In this document: piece by piece, positions 39,801 to 49,949 of the stretch | Numbering within the stretch: the first letter of the stretch is position 1 | Layout of the letters: each line of letters opens with the position of its first letter | Notes under the pieces: model-generated | What the model saw: only the letters and a program-made list of their open reading frames with translations | What the model was told of the DNA's origin: nothing | Database searches by the model: none | Position numbers and translations under genes: made by a program | NCBI GenBank assembly: GCA_012931725.1 | Contig: WHSA01001063.1 | Coordinates: 126,501-190,500 of the forward strand | Direction of reading: 5' to 3' | From: Litsea cubeba | Lineage: Eukaryota > Streptophyta > Magnoliopsida > Laurales > Lauraceae | DNA length: 64,000 nt

Positions 39801-42800
39801 TAATATATTTTTTTTCCATTAGTGCACACTTTAAAGCAAAATAATGGTCCCCTCAAGTTATAACATCCTGTATCATTGCTGGATCGATGTATATATTAAA
39901 ATAAGCTGAAATATCATAAATTTGACATAATGCAATCATAATTTTGGGCAAACTAGTAGTGTTAAACATTTGAAGTCTACAATCTAGCAATAAATACTAA
40001 TAGAGTTAGTGCATGTCCAGTGCCAGTACTCAAGAGTCAAGACTCAACTCAATAACTTAAGTCATCAAGGTGTGCTCACTAGCCCCACCTTCAAGTTTAA
40101 AATTTAAAGTAACATTCACCACATCAAAATGAATTAACTTTCTAACTTATAGTAGTGGAGTTTGGTGTTTGGACAATTGCAACTTACCTTTGCTTGATAG
40201 CCTAATGCCAGAACGAGTGGCGTCCTGGCTCGATATCATCATCATCATCATCATCATTATTTCTTGAAGGGTAGAAATAGGCACCAAATTGTTGTGTTAC
40301 ACAGCCTCCACTCCCATAGTGCCAAAAGTATAGATCTAACACACCAACTTGTAATTTTTTGCTCCAAAAGTATAGATCTAACACACCTCAAACATCTCTA
40401 AGTTATTTTGATGTTGAATCTTGAAAAGAACTCCAAAAAACAAAAAAATAAGCTTACCAAAGAGGTCCCTTGAGTTTGATTAGGTTTCCCCACGGACAAA
40501 TCTACCCAAAAGTAGCTTAGATCTAAGCTTTTAGGTGCTCCTCCATGCCTTAGAAGATGTAGCAGTCCTTAGGAAGCTCTTAGAGAAGAAAGACAATGAA
40601 AGAAGTGAAAGAAGAAGGCCAAAAGGATAAAAACCCTGTCAGACGTTATAATGGCCGTTATTTTGAACCATGTTTGTGCTTGATTGGCCTTTGTATTATC
40701 TACAAGAAAGGTAAAAATGTGAGATACTGCTTTGTGGCCCACCAATCACGAGGGAAGGAGTGGATGTGTGGAAAGTTTTTTTCCTGGCTTAGGGACGGCC
40801 CAAAAGAATCCTCATCAGACCATCATAGATACCAATTTAAAGGCCTGGAAGTATAATGGTGATGAAATGGGGTGTTCCAATGGTGAGTCATTCTATTGCA
40901 TGTACAAGCTGCTTTTAAGTGGATCACTATACAATGGCAAAATGATGATGATATATTAGAATTGTTAAACATATATATATTTCTTTATGGATGGTAAAAT
41001 AATAGAGCCATCATTACATGAGAACTATACTGACAAGCTGAAACAACACCTGAAACCAAACAACCCATAGCAGCAAGAACACCAAAAGAGAAGGCAATAG
41101 AAAGGGGAAACAAAAAAAAAAAATCAAGAATAAATATTTCCCTTGACCACAAAAAAAGAAAAAGAAAAATTCAATCCATATTATGCAGCTAAAGGAACAT
41201 TTTATGTTTTATTTGTGAAGTTCTCTTGTTTGGTATCCATCTTTGCCAGAATTGCTGGATATGGCAACATGATGATGATAGATTAGAATTGTTGAACAAG
41301 TTTCAACTAAAATATTTCCCTTGGCCAAATAAATAAATCCATTTTATGCAACTGTGGGAATGTTTTATTTTTGAAGTTCTCTCATTTAGTATCCATCTTT
41401 ACTGGATACATATATACACCTTGAATTACTCCATTGGAATTGTTTAATATTTATCATCAAAAGTCTTGTCCCAATTATTTTGGTGTTGGCTAAGTGTTTC
41501 CAAACCAATTGTTTTGAAGCTTTAGTCAACCTATCCCCACCTTCAAGTAGTTCTTCATTGTTGCCAATTTCGTTTGCCAATGCATCCCATTCTATTCCAC
41601 ACTTCTTGTTTATCCATGTGTGTAAGGATGAAAATATCCCAGCATACATTAGAAAAAGGGTTTTTGCAGTGCCTTCTCTCCTACTGGTTGCCAGTCAGTT
41701 TTTATCATTCCTCAGGAAGGCATCATGGTGAATTGTGGACTGTCGAGTAACTGAAAATGTGGCTTTAAATAGGGTTGAATGAAAAAGTATGATTCACAAA
41801 GCTGCCTCAGATAAATGGGTAAAGCTTGATTGAGAATTATGTGACACAAACTCAAAAGAGCGAAATATTGGATTGTAATCTTCTGTCTCTGTTTGAGATT
41901 TCAATTCATTATATTGACATTACATGCCTTGTTTAAGCTATAAATCAGTAATCAAAATCTAATTTACACGGTTATGACCTGTACAATCTTTGACTATATC
42001 CTACATATATTACAGCTGGGCTGGATATAATTGGGCCTGGATTTGTGCAATAAGAGAGCTGAACTGGGCTTCTTGACATCCCCCCTCAAATTGATGCTGT
42101 TGAGTCAACAAGCAACAATTTGCCAACCAAGAATTGATGACGTGGTCTTGGTAGGCTCTTGGTAAAAATGTTTGCAACTTGAAGTCCGGATGATATATGT
42201 GGAAGGCTAATGGTGTCATTTTTAAATTCATCCCTGATATAATGACAATCGACCTCAATATGCTTTGTACGCTCATGAAAAATAGGATTTGAGGTAATCT
42301 GAATGGCACTAGTATTATCAGCATAAAAGGGTGTTGGAGAGGTTTGAGGAAAGCCAAGGTCAGAAAGCAATCCACGAAGCCAGACGATTTCTGAAGAGGC
42401 GGCAGACATAGCACGATATTCAGCTTCAGTGGAGGATTTGGACACTTTATCCTGTTTTTTACATTTCCAAGAGAGCAATGAGTCCCCTAAGAACATGCAC
42501 CATCTTGTCTTTGATCTCCTGGTATCCGAACAACCAGCCCAATCGGCATCAGAGTATGCTGTAAGAGATAGTGTGTTGCCAACGGGAAAGAACAAACCAC
42601 GAGTCGGAGTGCCAAGAATATAATGAATGATGCGCTGGACAGCAGTTAGATGTAAATGACGTGGTTGCGTCATAAACTGGCTAACAAGGTTGACAGCATA
42701 AGAAATATCAGGCCGGGTAATTGTGAGATATACCAAGCTGCCTACTAATTTGCGATATAAGGTGGCATCCGAAAGGAGATCGCTCGTCTCCTGAGACAAT

Positions 42801-45800
42801 TTAACATTGACTTCAAGAGGAGTATCAATCGGGGTAGAGTTCTGTAGACCGGCCATCTCAATGAGGTCCAATGCATATTTATGCTGATCAAGAATTATGT
42901 CTTTTTCTGAGTGATGAACTTCCAAACCCAAGAAATAGGTAAGGGGACCTAAGTCCTTCATATGGAATGATTCATTAAGTGAGGATTGAAGCTGGCGAAT
43001 CATTGATGAATCAGCTTCAGATATGATGATATCATCCACATAGACAAGTAATACAGTAATCCCAGCTGATGTGCGATGAAGAAAGAGAGAAGGGTCAGAT
43101 GGACTCTGTTGAAAACGAAGTCGAAGAAGGGTATCGCGAAATTTTTCGAACTAGGCTCTAGGTGCTTGTTTGAGACTATAGAGGGATCGACGTAAGTGAG
43201 CAACTTCATTGCTGGAAGAACTTGAAATGCCAGGTGGAAGTTTCATATAGACTTCATTTTTTAGATCCCCATGCAAAAAGGCATTATTGACGTTGAACTG
43301 ATAAAGAGGCCAGGATTGTGAAGCTGCAATTGCTAGAACCATGCGAACTGTAGTCATTTTTGTGACCGGAGCAAATGTCTCGTCATAGTCAATACCATAT
43401 TCTTGGCGATTACCAAGTGCGACGAGGCGCGCCTTATGACGATCCAACGAGCCATCCGGTTTAAGTTTGATGGAAAAAGCCCATTTACAGCCAATGGGTT
43501 TTACATGAGATGGGCAGGACACTAGGAAGCATGGACACGTCAAAATGGGTGGCGTATCCGTATCCCGGACGTATCGGATACGGATACGCCCGGATACGCC
43601 ATGGACACGTATGGGATACGTGTTTTTCGTATCGTAAATTTTTTTTTTTTTTAATATATATCGGATACGTGCGGGATACGTCCCGACACGAGCGGGACAC
43701 GCACGGTGACCGTCGGGACACGTCCCGGACACGAAATTTGTTATAAAGAGGGGGGAAGACTGAAGAGGAGAAAAAAAAAAAAAGGAACCCTAGAGCAGAA
43801 ACCCTAAAGCAGAAGCATCACCTTAAGCTCGCCTCCATCCGCTGAACCTGTTTCGACTCACAAGAAGGAAAACGGAGAGCTGATGGCGAGTCGATGAAGC
43901 AGGGACCTCGCTGCTGGTAGCTCGTCGTTGGTGCAAGGTAGCTTCTCCCTCCTTCTGTCTACTTCTTCTTTCTGCTGCGACATCTCTGTTTTTTTTTTTT
44001 TTCCTTTTTTCTCCTCTGGGATGGGGTTTTCGACGAGGCCGAAGAGCGTGGTTTTGTTTTGATTTTTAGGTCTGAGACGGAAGAGGGGAGATGGGGGATG
44101 GGATTTCGACGAACAACCAGTAGATGGGTTTCAATGAGGCCTGAGGGATGAAGGCAGAGGGGTGAGGCTCCCGGACGACGACGACCGACGGTGCTGTGCT
44201 GCAAAATCTCGCCGGTGCCAGGTAGCTCTCTCTCTGTCTCTTTCTTCAGTCTTCTGCTGCTTCTTTCTCTCTCAGTTCTGCTTTTCTTTTCTCTCTGTTT
44301 TTTTTTTGTTTGGGGATGCTTGAACGGAGGTAAAGGGTTTAGGGTTTCGTTTGGGCAAAGGGGAAGAGTGTCGGTTTGGAATTTGGATGAAGAGGGTTCA
44401 GTTGGGTTTTAGGCTTCGATGGATATGGGAATGGGGTTATCGTGGTCCTGGTGAGTAAATGGTGGACGGTACTCACGCACGCATGGATCATGTGCTATGC
44501 TGGCATGAGATTGGACGGCTGAGATCATCTTGTCAGTGTGATGTGGTGCCCCACTCAAACGGGGCCCATATGTTTTAAACCCATTGATCGATGTGTTCTG
44601 ATTGTTGGGATTAGTGGAGTGTTGACTATGCAGTGTCCGTGCTCTTGGAATTTCAACTTGGAAGTTGGAAGTATTGGATGTAATGTTTAATGATGACTAA
44701 ATAAATGAAAGTCCATATTTTATGGCTATTTTGATTGAAATAATGTTACATTTTTATTACATGGTCATATAAAAAATATTTAAAATAAAAAAAAATTCAA
44801 CGTATCCCCGACGTATCGTATCCTACTTTTTTGAAAAATGGCGTATCTGCGTATCCGTATCGTATCGTATCCGTGTCCGTGCTTCATAGGCAGGACACTA
44901 TCCCATGTGTGATTTGCCCGAAGAGCACATCCAACAGTCATGTTTCACTGCCTGCGAATACGAGTTAGGAATAGTAACAGTAGATAAGGCAACAAGTAAA
45001 GAAGTGTGAGTGAAGCCATATCTGTCTGGGGGACGAATGTGGCGAGTGGATTGCCTAAGGTGAATCGATGTTGGAGCAGGAGCAGAAGAAGGATCGGGTT
45101 CTGGTGGCGGATCAAGCGGCGGGGAATGATCCGTAGGGGATTGTAGCTGTGGAACATCTTTGTGACGACGCCTTTCATAGACGATGAGAGGTGGAGCAAC
45201 ATCATCAGTAAAATTGGGTAAGAGGGAGACAGATGGAAAGGAATCTTTGTGATTTGAAAAGAAAAATTTATTTTTCAAAAAAATTTCATTCCGAGAAACT
45301 CGGATGCGATGAATTACTGGATCATAACAGAGAAAACCCTTGTGGTGAGAGGCATAGCCCAGAAAAGCACACTTCACATATTGGGCTGTCAGCTTTGTCT
45401 GTTTAGTCGGAGGAAGATGAACAAAGCACACACAACCAAAGGTGCGCAAATGAGTGTATGTTGGCTGTGCGTTGAAAAGCCTATAATATGGAGATTGATA
45501 AGATAGCATCCGTGATGAGAGACGATTGATTAAGTGAACTGCAGTAGCTAATGCTTCTGGCCAAAACTTAGCTGGAACTGATGATTCTAAAAGAAGGGAA
45601 CGAATGGTATCAAGAAGATGCCGATTTTTCCGTTCGGCAACTCCATTCTGTTGAGGAGTATATATGGACATGATCTCTGGGATAAAATCCCTTTGGTTTG
45701 CAAGAAATTTTGAAACTGTTGGGACATATACTCCCCCCCTGAATTAGAGCAAAGAATCGTGATACTTTTAGAAAACTGATTCTCAACATAAGCAAGAAAT

Positions 45801-48800
45801 TTTTTTAAAACATCAAAGATTTCCGATTTGGAATGCAAAAAATACACCCATGTGAACCGACTATGATCATCTATAAATGTGACAAAATATTTGTAGTGAG
45901 TATGAGAAATTACGGGAGTAATTCCCCATACATCACTATGAATAATGTCAAAACATGCAGAAGCCACAGAATGATGCATAGGAAAAGGAAGTATCTTACT
46001 TTTACCAAGTTTGCAAGCTTCACAGTCAATAGAACGAAAGGAGACTTTATTATGATGAATGATCCCATTATTCAACATGAAAGATAACATCTTAGCGTGA
46101 GGATGGCCTAATCTGTTATGCCAGAGCCTCCAAACATCCTGAGAAGATAAACTAGAGAAAGCAAAACATTTTTATTAGGAGAGGGAGAAGACAGGTGAAT
46201 AGGAAAAAGACGACCACATTTAGGCCCCTTCGCGATCACTCTCCCCGACGCTTGATCCTGCACAACACAACCGGAGCGAGAAAAACGGACATTACAATCA
46301 TCATCAAGAAGTTGTCCCACAGAGATAAGATTGGTGGTTAAAGAATCATGTTTCAGAGGCATAGAATTTGAAGCATCACCAACAGCAACAATGGGAAGAT
46401 GGTCACCATCCGCAGTATGAATTTGGAGATCACCGGTATACTTTTGAATATTAGAAAGATGAGCGGGAGATGTAGTTATATGATTGGAAGCACCGGAATC
46501 AAAATACCAAGGAGTGGATGCAAGTGGATGATTACCTGAAATTCCAAGAGCTGAAAAAGCATTAATGATCATTTGTTGGATAGCCTCAGGAATGATCGAA
46601 GGAGGGGGGCTAGAAGCAGGTGGTTGGGAAGACATGACTGGTGGAGAAGCAGCAGCATCAAAAGAGGCAGTTGCAGTGGTAGTATGATAGGCTCGAGAAG
46701 TGCGATTTTGTGGCCTCTTTCTGCATTCAGCAATAACATGCCCATTGGCTTTGCAGTAATTGCAAAATTTCTGTTTGCACTGTGATGCATAATGACCAAA
46801 CGACTTGCAACCATATCACTGAACTTTGCTTAAGTCACATCCCAGAGAATTTCCTTTAGCGGCATAGGCCACCTGATCTGAAGAGTGGCTATTAGTAACA
46901 TAAGCAACCTCGAGAGGAGGAGTGGAGACATGTTGTTTCAATGCATGTTGAGTTATTTGGCTCTGTTCTTCACGCAGAAGTTCATTAAGACATTCATCTA
47001 AGGAAGGAGAAGGGACCCTGCTCATAAGACTAGAACGGATAGCTTCATATTCCGGCCGTAATTTCATAAGGAACTGGTCGCGATGACTGATGTCCTGTAG
47101 TTGCTGAATCTCTAAAAATGTTGTATCAGACACTTTAGCATATTTTATTTCATCATATTCAGCCCATAAATTCAGAAAACCGGAGTAATAATCTTGAATG
47201 GAAGAGGTGCCTTGAGAATATTGAGCAATCTCAAGCTCAAGTTGATACTGACAGGCAGAGTTCCCCTGATGATAGACTTTCTTCAAGTACTCCCACATGC
47301 CCTTGGAAGTTTTGTACGGTTTGAGATTGAGTGTGTACTGAGGTTCCACAGATCCAAGTATCCAGGTTTTGATTTTGGCATCTTTAGTATTCCAAGATAA
47401 ATTTTTTTTTGTCATCATCTTGGGGCTTCGGATCTGTTCCAGATATATGTCCCCACATTTCCTTGCCTTCCAAGTAAACTTGAAACTGGAAAGACCATGA
47501 GGTATAATTTTTCCCATTGAACTTAATTAGTGTAAGTTCAGATTTCTCCATTAGTCTCAATGGATTAAGACAGATCCACAATAAATAATCTAAACAAGGG
47601 AAACAAGAGGCTGTAGATATAAATCTAGCAAGAGAAATATCAGCAGCAGAGCCAAAAATAATCCACAATACAGTTCAGAACAGTGTACGCACAGTGCAGA
47701 AAACCCAAAATGAGCCTTGTCGTCAGTGGAAGAATTTCCACGGGGCCCCCACCAGATGATCTATGGACAGATCAGAGGCTGGGGATGGAAGGGTAGATGA
47801 TTTTCGCAACTACTGGAAGAAGTCCCACTAAAAACGAATCAAAATCGACAATTTTGAACGGCTGCGATGAACACTTTGGGACAAAACTGAAATACCAAAA
47901 AAATGGTAGATGGCCTACCTCCGATGAACCAAAATAGATGGAAAAATCACCATAAATAAGAGGAATAGCAGGCGACCTTGATTGGCTTATTCTGCTGTTG
48001 CCGTGAGATCGATCTCAGGTGGGCCACGTTTGATCCAAAATGATCGGAGATGATCAGCAATGATCAGACTGATGAGAGAGTTCTTCGAGGGCTTCCAGAG
48101 ATGGAAGATGAACTAGGAGGGATCTATGGACCCCTATATCTTGAAGAGAATGAAACACCAGACCATACAAGACCATACGATTGTTATCGAAGATGGCTCT
48201 GATACCATGACACAAACTCAAAAGAGAGAAATATTGGATTGTAATCTTCTATCTCTGTTTGAGATTTCAATTCATTATTTTGACATTACATGCCTTGTTT
48301 AGGCTATAAATCAGTAATCAAAATCTAATTTACACACGGTTATGACCTGTACAATTTTTGACTATATCCTACATATATTATAGCTGGGCTGGATATAATT
48401 GGGCCTGGATTTGTGCAATAAGAGAGAGCTGAACTGGGCTTCTTGACATTATGATGGTGATTAATAAAAAAAAAAGCAATTAATTTACCTTTCTAAATTA
48501 TGAAAAAGTAAAAAAGAGGATTTTGTTTAATTTTTTTTCTTGATTGTGATGAATATATTTCATACGCTTTTCCTGATTGTGCAGGGACTACACAAATCCT
48601 TACCTTCCTGTAAATCCTTCTGCCATTGAGGGAACTCTTCACGTGGGTTATTATATTATCATAACATTTTGTGCATTAAAGTAACATTTACTTTGTTCTA
48701 ATAAGCTGTTATATACAGCCCGCTTTAGGTCCCGAAGGAAAGAAAAAAGAACCTGAAAGCAATGTACTCCTTGCTTCTATTGAAAATATGCAGTATGCTG

Positions 48801-49949
48801 TAACGGTCGATGTGCTTCACACGGTAAAACCTTTTGTTCTTCATTTCTCGGTAATGCTCTACATATCGTGAGGTGGTCGAATGACATCCGTATAATGATG
48901 TTGGTACATTATTTCAGGTGTTCTCGGCATTTGGTACTGTCCAGAAGATTGCCATCTTTGAGAAAAATGGTGGATTGCAGGCATTAATTCAGTATCCTGG
49001 TAGGGCAAGGATTTGCATTGAATGATACATCTCGCCATGGTTTGATTTCACGCTCCATCTGTCCATTTTATCATTTATTACATTGATTTTATACACATTC
49101 CATGCAATTAGGTGAATTAATTTGTTTGCTTTTAGAAATTAGATGTATGTGCCTTTCTTTTGTTCTTTCAGATGTCACGGCTGCTGCAGTTGCAAAAGAA
49201 GCTTTAGAGGGACATTGCATCTATGATGGTGGCTATTGTAAGCTTCATCTGTCATACTCTCGTCATACTGATCTCAATGTAAAGGTATATATGAGTTTTT
49301 GAGTTGTACATTAAAAAAAGGAAAATACTGTAAAGCGGCTTTAGAGGGAAACAGTGGTTTCATTATTGATTATAGTATAAAGGAGATCAGTTGGTCAATC
49401 AATGTATGCTTCTTCACTCCTTTTTTTCTTATTTTATTTTATTCTTTTTATACAAACACCTTTTATTAAAAAAGAACATGAAATTGATTGCTTATGTCTC
49501 TGCAGGCTCATAATGACAGAAGCAGAGACTACACAATCCCTGGCTCAGGTATACTCCCATTGCAACAAGCGTCTTCTGTGCCAACTGTTGCCACTGCTTG
49601 GCAAAATCCGCAGTCTGCACCATTGTTTGGCGGGACTGATTTTGCAGCTTCCATGCAACCGCAAGTTCCTGATGGACAAATGCCAGCATGGGATGCAAGT
49701 GTGCGAGCAGGAAGACCAGCTGTTGTCCCGGGTCCCAGTACCTTTTCTGGACAAACATCCATGCCATCTTCTTCAACTCCTGGAGCTCTTCCTGGACCTC
49801 CTCCTGAGTCACTTGCGGGATACATGAAATCAGGCAGTTTCCAGCATCAAGATCAAGTCATGGGCCCTCAGCGGGTGCCTCAGTATGGTTATCAGCCAAA
49901 TGCACGACCTGATGGTACTCCTATCACAGGTCTGCCTCCTGCGTATTAA
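25581..49949 (+). CDS. PTB: polypyrimidine tract-binding protein (PTB1/PTB2 type), three RRMs
   Basis: Nuclear and cytoplasmic RNA-binding splicing regulator that recognises CU-rich RNA. Coding exons: 25581-25781, 26124-26333, 36131-36193, 36311-36384, 36476-36571, 48585-48642, 48719-48823, 48918-48999, 49172-49284 and 49506-49949. All joins are in phase with GT-AG borders and give 481 residues. RRM1 covers about 20-95 (VLHLRNLPWECTEEEL; NQAFVEF), RRM2 about 115-205 (NVLLVTIEG; GFQALIQF), RRM3 about 249-330 (NVLLASIENMQYAVTVDVL; GLQALIQY). FQSHRSRDYTNPYLP and HNDRSRDYTIP follow RRM2 and RRM3, and a Pro/Gly/Gln-rich tail ends GLPPAY. Exon order matches plant PTB1/PTB2 rather than the shorter PTB3. 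Introns 2 (9.8 kb) and 5 (12.0 kb) are full of TEs. Family members autoregulate by alternative splicing; a possible cassette exon is noted in intron 2. Confidence 0.9.
26334..27299 (+). other. PTB intron 2, 5' part
   Basis: Non-coding, with CT-rich stretches. The sequence ACGGAGAAA-TCCTC-TTTCTCCGT (26549-26571) is a perfect 9-bp-stem hairpin. The acceptor-like TATGCAG at 26530-26536 followed by the donor-like GTATAT at 26640 could bound a cassette exon. A poly-A run lies at about 27188-27206. Confidence 0.4.
27300..27670 (-). repeat. 3' LTR of the intron-2 LTR element
   Basis: About 371 bp. It aligns with the right-hand LTR, including CATCCTCACAAGAGGAGAAA and CCAATGGGTTGGCCGACCT. It holds about 40 bp (near 27440-27480) that the other LTR lacks. 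Confidence 0.75.
29527..30821 (-). repeat. 5' LTR of the intron-2 LTR element, split by a TAA-flanked insertion
   Basis: The LTR segments 29527-29650 and 30613-30821 line up with the left LTR. The break falls exactly at CCATAA|GAGATAAAT. The downstream segment lacks about 40 bp present in the left LTR. Confidence 0.75.
29651..30609. mobile_element. non-autonomous PIF/Harbinger (Tourist-like) element
   Basis: Bounded by TAA TSDs (29648-29650 and 30610-30612). Left end GGGCACATTTGAGG; right end reverse-complemented GGGCATGTTTGTGT, both close to the GGGC-TGTTTG terminus of plant PIF/Tourist elements. The sister LTR supplies the empty site. The interior (959 bp) includes a poly-A run at 29770-29799 and an 86-codon frame (30083-30343) without recognised domains. 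Confidence 0.85.
30956..31740 (-). mobile_element. L1-type LINE 3' fragment
   Basis: On the minus strand the region encodes the C-terminal zf-RVT of a plant L1 (cysteine pair with V-K-D-E-E-S-M-D-H-L-L type sequence near 31500-31440, then LAVIW and K-E-R-N-T-R-C-F-K near 31290-31230), broken by stops. The 3' UTR reaches to about 30956. Truncated; TSD not resolved. Confidence 0.65.
31741..32240 (-). mobile_element. LTR fragment with polypurine tract, minus-strand element
   Basis: The right edge GGCCTGCATCA followed by ATTCTCTCA matches the LTR end plus polypurine tract seen at 27661-27690, so this is a related 3' LTR. It contains a 63-bp tandem duplication starting CCCTTGAGGACTCAATA (31862 and 31925). 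The left edge and a TSD were not found. Confidence 0.5.
32474..33026 (+). mobile_element. L1-type LINE 3' end with poly-A
   Basis: Encodes the zf-RVT: C-P-M-C-L-R-G-E-E-S-V-D-H-L-M-L-N-C (from 32486), then LTFLAVIWALWKERNSRCFK, with a stop and frame changes. It is followed by a T-rich 3' UTR and an A-rich tail at 33001-33026. This is the only oriented retroelement in PTB intron 2 that lies sense to the gene. Confidence 0.75.
33027..35265 (-). mobile_element. L1-type LINE RNase H region, split by an RTE LINE
   Basis: The minus strand encodes the C-terminal RNase H domain of a plant L1. The first part lies right of the insertion (35110-34904: LKSDVDGASKGKPGLAGM, then VLRNQNGDVLLDFS). The second part lies left of it (33250-33110: ESSNALKWAKQHSSTPWKL, then NADELAKEGMWW). 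The two halves are separated by the RTE element and duplicated target. Stops indicate decay. The 3' end near 33027 and the 5' limit are approximate. Confidence 0.7.
33251..34888 (-). mobile_element. RTE-type LINE, internally deleted
   Basis: A perfect 15-bp TSD ATGATTCCCCTTTTA flanks it (33236-33250 and 34889-34903). Minus-strand order: 5' UTR (34888-34757), reverse transcriptase start (RRISREEVKEVLKRMKNGKA, then PIYKNKGDIQNCANYRGIKL), QGSALSPYLFALVMDEI with the catalytic MLFADDIVLVDE (about 34140-34015), and a C-terminal part LYGSECWAVK, MLRWMCG and IWFGHVRRRP, ending near DWRRQIHIADPT. It ends in GGTTTGGTTTGG-type short repeats, as RTE elements do. The endonuclease is missing and several frameshifts are present. 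Confidence 0.85.
35266..36130 (+). other. PTB intron 2, 3' part
   Basis: No recognised gene or element. It ends in the TGTATTTCAG acceptor of exon 3. Confidence 0.5.
36801..36838 (+). repeat. (CT)n microsatellite in PTB intron 5
   Basis: About 19 CT units followed by TCTATCTGCTTCTTCTTC. It lies 230 nt downstream of the exon 5 donor, so the pre-mRNA of this PTB gene carries a long CU tract there. Confidence 0.95.
37021..37192. mobile_element. hAT-like miniature element, 172 bp
   Basis: A perfect 8-bp TSD TGTATGTG (37013-37020 and 37193-37200). Termini CACTGTTGCAAAAATCG and, reverse-complemented from the right, CAATGTTGTAAAAATCG. The interior is an array of CCTAGGCG and GGGATTAATCGGG units. 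Confidence 0.88.
38636..39474. mobile_element. hAT element, non-autonomous, 839 bp
   Basis: An 8-bp TSD GCCTGAGT (38628-38635 and 39475-39482). Termini CAGTGATTTAAAAAGCGCGC and, reverse-complemented, CAGTGTTTTTAAAAGCGCGA. CAGTG ends and 8-bp TSDs are hAT hallmarks. Sub-terminal regions are dense in GCGCG and GCGCC units. A short acidic plus-strand frame ending at TAG 39072-39074 (VLQLVDEDDASSEETDEED) resembles the C-terminal tail of hAT transposases and may be its last remnant. Confidence 0.85.
39691..40672. mobile_element. hAT-like non-autonomous element, 982 bp
   Basis: A perfect 8-bp TSD TTTGTGCT (39683-39690 and 40673-40680). Termini CATGGTTCAAAATCGCGG and, reverse-complemented, CATGGTTCAAAATAACGG. 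The interior is AT-rich with no recognised protein; a (CAT)n tract lies near 40236-40260. Confidence 0.82.
41130..41410 (+). repeat. imperfect duplication, period about 175 bp
   Basis: Segments starting AAATATTTCCCTTG at about 41132 and 41309 share ATTATGCA/TTTATGCAACT, GAAGTTCTCT and GTATCCATCTTT. The sequence between 40681 and 41841 is otherwise unremarkable intron. Confidence 0.55.
41842..42078 (-). repeat. copia 3' LTR
   Basis: 237 bp, TG...CA, downstream of pol on the minus strand. Adjacent to the polypurine tract at 42079-42090. Confidence 0.95.
42086..43511 (-). pseudogene. copia reverse transcriptase and RNase H
   Basis: From the hAT junction near 43511 the minus-strand frame reads IGCKWAFSIKLKPDGSL, TFAPVTKM, YQFNVNNAFLHGDL, SLYSLKQAPRA, then TAG (43151-43153) where the family has Trp. 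It continues in the same frame through the catalytic YVDDIIIS (about 43045), KDLGPLTYFLGLEV, SLVYLTITRPDISYAV, RNase H ADWAGC, SSTEAEYRAMS and NTSAIQI to the stop at 42086. Apart from the TAG and the upstream hAT insertion this part is open. Confidence 0.9.
43522..44889. mobile_element. hAT-like element inside the copia RT gene, 1,368 bp
   Basis: Termini CTAGGAAGCATGGACACG and, reverse-complemented, CTATGAAGCACGGACACG. TSD GCAGGACA (43514-43521 and 44890-44897); matching outer bases make up to 10 bp possible. Sub-terminal regions are arrays of GGATACG/CGTATCC. The interior is gene-leader-like (A/G-rich, CCCTAGAGCAGAAACCC, then CT-rich) but encodes nothing recognised. It is younger than the copia element. 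Confidence 0.8.
44890..46107 (-). pseudogene. copia integrase
   Basis: GAG-pre-integrase RLWHNRLGHPHAKM near 46107-46085, then EACKLGK. The integrase core has FDIIHSDVWG and FIDDHSRFTWVYFL. The motif that should be SDNGGEY reads SNSGGEY, so a catalytic Asp is lost. A frameshift near 45660-45600 precedes TPQQNGVAERKNRHLLDTIR (catalytic Glu). A further Pro-rich linker leads to the hAT insertion. Confidence 0.88.
46108..47551 (-). pseudogene. copia gag and protease region
   Basis: Start codon at 47551 (minus). MEKSELTLIKFNGKNYTSW is followed by a frameshift in an A run near 47402, then DAKIKTWILGSVEP, GMWEYLKKVYHQGN and DQFLMKLRPEYEAIRSSL. An in-frame TGA (46816-46818) replaces the first Cys of the first CCHC knuckle (remaining GCKSFGHYASQC); the second knuckle CNYCKANGHVIAEC is intact. 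The protease motif WYFDSGASNHI lies near 46505. The frame ends at 46108 by a frameshift. Confidence 0.9.
48208..48448 (-). repeat. copia 5' LTR
   Basis: 241 bp, TG...CA, upstream of gag on the minus strand. Adjacent to the tRNA-Met primer site at 48195-48207. Confidence 0.95.

Larger units (their letters stand above)
41842..48448 (-). mobile_element. Ty1/copia LTR retrotransposon, structurally complete, coding region decayed
   Basis: LTRs 41842-42078 and 48208-48448 begin TGACACAAACTC and end TCTTGACA, with a perfect 5-bp TSD TTATG (41837-41841 and 48449-48453). By eye the LTRs differ by about seven substitutions and two 2-bp indels. The primer site (minus strand TGGTATCAGAGCC, 48195-48207) matches initiator tRNA-Met, and the polypurine tract (minus strand TTGAGGGGGGA) abuts the left LTR. 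Minus-strand order is gag, protease, integrase, RT, RNase H, the copia order. A hAT-like element interrupts the RT region. It lies antisense in PTB intron 5. Confidence 0.95.

Noticed and set aside
41386..41649. 87-codon minus-strand frame beside the copia element
   Set aside because: Lies outside the LTR boundary at 41842, shows no recognised motif and overlaps an imperfect duplication.
48195..48207. tRNA gene fragment
   Set aside because: Only the initiator tRNA-Met 3' complement is present, immediately next to an LTR, so it is a primer-binding site.
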